A stretch of 8,810 nucleotides of DNA from JACTUA01 sp964551875. Lineage in GTDB: Archaea; Halobacteriota; Methanomicrobia; Methanomicrobiales; JACTUA01. Location: positions 1 through 8,810 of the forward strand of contig CAZKEV010000064.1 of NCBI GenBank assembly GCA_964551875.1. Direction: 5' to 3'. Made by a program: the position numbers and the translations under genes. A model generated the notes under the pieces. That model had not been told where the DNA came from and ran no database searches. It saw only the letters and a program-made list of their open reading frames with translations. Shown piece after piece: positions 6,086 to 8,810 of this stretch. Numbering within the stretch: position 1 is the first letter of the stretch; each line of letters starts with the position of its first letter.

Positions 6086-6247
6086 TTATCCTCTCGTGTA
6101 ATGGTTCACTATCCAGCCGGCGGCCACCACGACCACGATCAGGGGGAGCCACGGGATCGGGATCGTGATCCAGTGCATCTCGACAGCAAGCCACAGGAGG
6201 CCCAGCACAAGGACAAGGAACGCAAAGGTGGGGAATTTCTTACCCAT
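6086..6247 (-). CDS. Small two-helix membrane protein (53 aa)
   Basis: Read from an ATG at 6247, this short gene encodes 53 residues: a basic start MGKK, a first membrane helix (about 7-23, with LVLGLLWLAV), a short loop containing ITIPIPW (27-33), a second helix (about 34-47, very rich in V), and a polar tail NHYTRG before TAA. The basic N-terminus suggests both ends face the cytoplasm. A GGTGA ribosome binding site lies five bases upstream of the ATG, giving good support for translation. No family is recognised. Size, strand, the GLLW motif in the first helix and the W-rich loop resemble the 57-aa protein at 4326-4499, so the two may be distant paralogs on either side of dnaJ. Confidence 0.75.
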   Translation of the reverse strand: MGKKFPTFAFLVLVLGLLWLAVEMHWITIPIPWLPLIVVVVAAGWIVNHYTRG

Positions 6248-6458
6248 TCAGTTCACCGTTTGGATCAAGGAGCGAGGGAATGGATAAGAGTATGTATTTT
6301 CCTTCTGGAGCGTGAGGGAACCGAATCCGGGGATCCGGAGAGCCGATACCCGCACAATAGGCGTCTCTCTTCTCCCGATCGCAGGTGAACCGGGTCCAGG
6401 TCACCCCTTGCCCCCCTCCAGCCCACATGAGTGAACCGCCACCTATTATGTATCGGGA

Positions 6459-6463
6459 AGGAG
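6459..6463 (+). promoter_or_regulatory. Ribosome binding site of purH
   Basis: AGGAG lies 11 bases before ATG 6475, somewhat far but the only good match nearby. It supports 6475 over the upstream in-frame GTG 6385 and ATGs at 6427 and 6448, which would add residues foreign to PurH. A TATA-like CTATTATGTA (6443-6452) just upstream is too close to be certain. Confidence 0.45.
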
Positions 6464-6474
6464 AAGTCTGGCGT

Positions 6475-7959
6475 ATGAAATGGGCACTCCTCTCGGTGTG
6501 GGACAAGACCGGCCTGGTCGGGCTTGCCAGGGATCTCAGAGGGCACGGGGTTGAGATCCTCGCATCGGGCGGGACAGGGAAGGCCCTGAAGGAGGATGGG
6601 ATCGATTTCCTCGAGATCTCAGAGTACACCGGCTCCCCGGAGATGATGGACGGGAGGGTAAAGACCCTCCACCCGAAGATCCATGCCGGCCTCCTCGGGC
6701 GGAGGGGGGTGGATGACGGGGTGATGGAGTCCCACGGGATCCATCCCATCGACCTCCTGGTTACCAACTTCTATCCCTTCGAGAGGATGGCCTCCCAGGG
6801 TCTCCCCCTGGACGATCTCATGGAGTTCATCGATGTGGGGGGGCCGGCGATGATCCGGGCGGCAGCCAAGAACTACCGGCATGTTGCCGTGGTGGTTGAC
6901 CCGGCTGAGTATCCCCTCGTCAGCACCGGCCTGGAGAGAGGCGGTTTCACCGATGACGAGCGATTCATCCTGGCAAGGAAGGCCTTTGCTCGTACCGCCG
7001 CGTACGATGCCGCCATCAGCAACCATCTCCATTCGCTGGGTGAGCCCCTCCCCCGGGTCTTCACGGTCCAGGCGAGAAACGGCAGGATCCTCCGCTACGG
7101 CGAGAACCCCCACCAGGTCGGGGCCGTGTACGGTGAGGCGGGAATCGCCGGAGAGAAGCCCCTCCAGGGGAAGGAGATGTCCTTTAACAACTACCTCGAT
7201 ATGGACGCTGCGGTGGCCCTCCTCCATGAGTTCGACGAGACCTGCTGCGTCTGCGTCAAGCATAACAACCCGTGCGGTGTCGCAACGGGGGATGACCTGA
7301 GGGAGACCTACATCGCTGCCCGTGAAGTTGACCCGGACTCGTCCTACGGGGGGATTGTTGCCCTGAACCGGACGGTGAATGCAGGAGTGGCCAGGGAGAT
7401 CTGCAGTACCTTCATCGAAGTGGTCATCGCCCCCTCCTTCACGGGCGATGCCCTCGGAGTGTTCAGGGAAAAGGAGAAGATGCGGGTCCTCTCCCTTCCT
7501 GAGCCGGCTGGCGGGGTCTCCTTCCGGTCCATCGATGGCGGCCTCCTCGTTCAGAAGACCCCGCCCTTCACCGAGCACTGGAAGGTGGTGACCGAGCGGG
7601 ACCCCACCGCTACCGAGCTCCAGGCGCTCAGGCTCGCCTGGAGGGTCTGCAAGCATGCCAGGTCCAATGCTATCGTCTTCGCTGACGCGACCCGGACTCT
7701 CGGGATCGGGGCAGGCCAGACGAGCCGGGTGGATGCTGCACGGATAGCCATCATGAAGGCCAGGTTCCCGCTGAAGGGATCTTCCGTTGCATCGGATGCC
7801 TTCCTCCCCTTCCCTGACACCCTGGAGGAGGGGGCGAGATCCGGGGCGACCGCCCTCGTCCAGCCTGGAGGCTCCATCAGGGACCGCGAGGTCATCGAGG
7901 CGGCAAACCGGCTGGACATGGCGATGATCTTCACCGGAACCCGGTATTTCAGGCATTGA
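6475..7959 (+). CDS. purH: Bifunctional AICAR transformylase / IMP cyclohydrolase
   Basis: PurH carries out the last two steps of IMP synthesis: formylation of AICAR, then ring closure of FAICAR. From ATG 6475 the protein has 494 residues and begins with the typical WALLSVWDKTG. The N-terminal MGS-like cyclohydrolase domain (1 to about 185) has SGGTGKAL (31-38), DGRVKTLHPKIH (59-70) and DVGGPAMIRAAAKN (120-133). The transformylase domain (about 195-494) has RYGENPHQ (207-214), the catalytic pair K262-H263 in KHNNPCG, GIGAGQTSR (410-418), and the C-terminal TGTRYFRH. Both active sites look intact. Many archaea use PurO and PurP instead; in methanogens the natural formyl donor of PurH is less clear, since their main C1 carrier is tetrahydromethanopterin. 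It appears to be a single-gene unit. Confidence 0.96.
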   Translation: MKWALLSVWDKTGLVGLARDLRGHGVEILASGGTGKALKEDGIDFLEISEYTGSPEMMDGRVKTLHPKIHAGLLGRRGVDDGVMESHGIHPIDLLVTNFYPFERMASQGLPLDDLMEFIDVGGPAMIRAAAKNYRHVAVVVDPAEYPLVSTGLERGGFTDDERFILARKAFARTAAYDAAISNHLHSLGEPLPRVFTVQARNGRILRYGENPHQVGAVYGEAGIAGEKPLQGKEMSFNNYLDMDAAVALLHEFDETCCVCVKHNNPCGVATGDDLRETYIAAREVDPDSSYGGIVALNRTVNAGVAREICSTFIEVVIAPSFTGDALGVFREKEKMRVLSLPEPAGGVSFRSIDGGLLVQKTPPFTEHWKVVTERDPTATELQALRLAWRVCKHARSNAIVFADATRTLGIGAGQTSRVDAARIAIMKARFPLKGSSVASDAFLPFPDTLEEGARSGATALVQPGGSIRDREVIEAANRLDMAMIFTGTRYFRH

Positions 7960-8065
7960 AGGATGCTGTACCATCACCAGACTCTTCGGGCCCATCCCTG
8001 CTCACCGTAAGGGGCTGATCGGGATGCAAAACGACAGAAAATTCCCTATTGCAGAATAAAATGCA

Positions 8066-8079
8066 ATTATTTAAATAAT
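8066..8079 (+). promoter_or_regulatory. Palindromic TATA-like box upstream of the DUF4870 gene
   Basis: ATTATTTAAATAAT is a 14-base perfect palindrome centred about 50 bases before ATG 8122. As a TATA box it would start the transcript near 8098 and leave a leader of about 24 bases containing the ribosome binding site. A second TATA-like TTTATAT at 8097-8103 is too close to the ATG. Confidence 0.5.
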
Positions 8080-8111
8080 GCGAGAATACATGGGAGTTTA
8101 TATCGTAATCC

Positions 8112-8117
8112 GAGGTG
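8112..8117 (+). promoter_or_regulatory. Ribosome binding site of the DUF4870 gene
   Basis: GAGGTG lies four bases before ATG 8122 and matches the archaeal consensus, fixing the start of this gene. Confidence 0.6.
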
Positions 8118-8121
8118 TGAG

Positions 8122-8475
8122 ATGGGAAAAGCAACCTTTGGTCTTGAGGAGAATGTGGCGTCAGCCGCCTGTTATGTTCTTGGATGGGTAACGGGGATCA
8201 TCTTCTATGTCATGGAGAAGGAGAACAAGACAGTGAAGTTCCATGCGATGCAGTCGATCCTTACGTTCCTCCCGTTTACCATTCTGATCTGGATTCTTAA
8301 TGCAATCTTCTTCAGTATGATATCCCTCGGGATGTGGGGAGTATGGGGTCTCATTATCACTTTAATTGAGATTGTCATGCTGATCCTCTGGCTTGTCCTG
8401 ATGTACAAGGCCTACTCAGGAGAGAAGTTCAAACTCCCAATCGTCGGTGATATCGCAGAGGGTCAGGTAAAATAA
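8122..8475 (+). CDS. DUF4870 (Tic20-like) small membrane protein
   Basis: The 117-residue product matches the DUF4870 pattern. It opens with GLEENVASAACYVLGWVTG (7-25), in which the first membrane helix begins, and is followed by the conserved polar stretch MEKENKTVKFHAMQS (31-45) between helices one and two. A second helix (about 46-66) and a third (about 72-96) end in the short tail MYKAYSGEKFKLPIVGD (94-110). Such proteins are common in methanogens and bacteria and are distantly related to Tic20; no molecular role is established. The gene has its own TATA-like box and ribosome binding site and appears to be transcribed alone. Third codon positions are more AT-rich than in purH, as is common for membrane genes. 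Confidence 0.88.
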   Translation: MGKATFGLEENVASAACYVLGWVTGIIFYVMEKENKTVKFHAMQSILTFLPFTILIWILNAIFFSMISLGMWGVWGLIITLIEIVMLILWLVLMYKAYSGEKFKLPIVGDIAEGQVK

Positions 8476-8485
8476 AAGGCAGCAA

Positions 8486-8501
8486 AGGGAAAAATTTCCC
8501 T
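8486..8501. terminator. Inverted repeat, possible terminator hairpin after the DUF4870 gene
   Basis: AGGGAAA-AA-TTTCCCT has perfect 7-base arms and begins 11 bases after the DUF4870 stop. A T-rich stretch TTCCTTTT follows at 8507-8514. It may terminate transcription, though the two-base loop is tight and archaea do not need hairpins. Confidence 0.35.
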
Positions 8502-8549
8502 CACAGTTCCTTTTCAAATCAATTGGGAGACTTCACGAATTTTACCCTT

Positions 8550-8810
8550 TTGAATTTACGTGAGGAGAGTCCAGCCAGGCATAATGCGGAGTTCGATCTT
8601 CGTTCGCGGGATCTTCTCGATGATGCTGCGGCTTCAGATCCCGAGAACCCTTCCGTTCATTGCTGGGATTCCTATTTCCACCATGACATCACTCGAGACG
8701 TCCCCTTCTCACCGGACTCATGGAACGGCATCCAGGCTTCGCCGCCGATAGAGGTCAAGATGACCCAGAAGTGCCGGGATGTCACCGGAATGATCAAATC
8801 GTTTCGCTCT
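8550..8810 (+). CDS. Unrecognised reading frame running off the right edge
   Basis: In this phase the frame is open from the end of the DUF4870 gene to the window edge, more than 330 bases. From about 8562 it reads as a plausible acidic protein: EFDLRSRDLLDD, then SVHCWDSYFHHDITRDVPF and SPDSWNGIQASPP. Third positions become GC-rich after about 8690, as in the other genes here. No family is recognised. The start is unclear: only TTG codons (8523, 8550) precede it, with no ribosome binding site, and the first ATG is at 8760. It could be a gene with an odd start, a 5'-truncated remnant, or a shadow of a minus-strand gene. The given start is a placeholder. Confidence 0.35.
   Translation, partial: MNLREESPARHNAEFDLRSRDLLDDAAASDPENPSVHCWDSYFHHDITRDVPFSPDSWNGIQASPPIEVKMTQKCRDVTGMIKSFRS

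Noticed and set aside
6240..6428. A 62-codon minus-strand ORF from ATG 6428 that overlaps the start of the 53-aa membrane gene by eight bases.
   Set aside because: It lacks a ribosome binding site, the frame continues as antisense of purH, and no domain pattern is visible. The overlap with the next gene keeps it possible, but not strongly enough to list.
6619..7995. A 458-codon open frame antisense to purH.
   Set aside because: purH is certain on the plus strand, and the antisense frame is a by-product of its GC-rich third positions.
8560..8620. GAGGAGAGTCC resembles the conserved GAGGAAAGTCC near the start of RNase P RNA.
   Set aside because: There is one mismatch and no visible pairing partner or other conserved blocks downstream, and the stretch lies in an open reading frame.
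8556..8810. A minus-strand frame that reads like a protein, with three in-frame TGA codons, suggesting recoding or selenocysteine.
   Set aside because: TGA ends purH and the radical SAM gene here, so it is not recoded in general. The frame is the codon-aligned antisense of the open plus-strand frame, whose third positions fit the local codon bias better, and no insertion-type RNA element was evident.
1..8810. CRISPR arrays, insertion sequences, tRNA or rRNA genes, toxin-antitoxin or restriction genes.
   Set aside because: None seen. There are no spaced repeats, transposase motifs or clover-leaf patterns on either strand.

Overview
The window looks like chromosomal DNA of a methanogenic archaeon, most likely of the order Methanomicrobiales. 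Pointers are a proteasome-activating nucleotidase (PAN), the small subunit of the archaeal phosphomevalonate dehydratase (aconitase X swivel domain), a radical SAM protein resembling the MJ_1487 family, and archaeal TATA-like boxes. Ribosome binding sites, where present, match the end of archaeal 16S rRNA (GGTGA, TGATCC, GAGGTG). Coding DNA is GC-rich and intergenic DNA is AT-rich. The species cannot be fixed from the sequence alone.

Layout. Bases 2-172 (+) hold the C-terminal end of a CYTH-domain protein (class IV adenylate cyclase / thiamine-triphosphatase type). Bases 162-2312 (-) hold a tight three-gene operon, transcribed as: aconitase X swivel subunit, radical SAM protein, metallophosphoesterase. 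Genes two and three each overlap the gene before them, and the last one converges on the CYTH gene with an 11-base overlap. Divergent from this operon, across only 37 bases, is pan (2350-3516, +). A helical protein of unknown function (3588-3992, -) converges on pan and is followed by an AT-rich island (4002-4325). Next come three minus-strand genes: a 57-aa two-helix membrane protein (4326-4499), a complete DnaJ (4685-5818), and a 53-aa two-helix membrane protein (6086-6247). The two small membrane genes are easy to miss because they are below usual ORF cut-offs. On the plus strand follow purH (6475-7959), a DUF4870-type membrane protein (8122-8475), and an open reading frame running off the right edge, probably part of an unrecognised gene.

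Function. Most of the window is housekeeping: regulated proteolysis (PAN), chaperoning (DnaJ without neighbouring dnaK or grpE), the last two steps of IMP synthesis (PurH) and isoprenoid precursor synthesis (phosphomevalonate dehydratase). There is no CRISPR array, no insertion sequence, no tRNA or rRNA, and no clear defence island. The points most worth a second look are the two small membrane proteins on either side of dnaJ, the overlapping divergent promoter of pan and the mevalonate-type operon, the divergent second-region-of-homology sequence of this PAN, the palindrome upstream of the unknown helical protein, and the start-less reading frame at the right edge.
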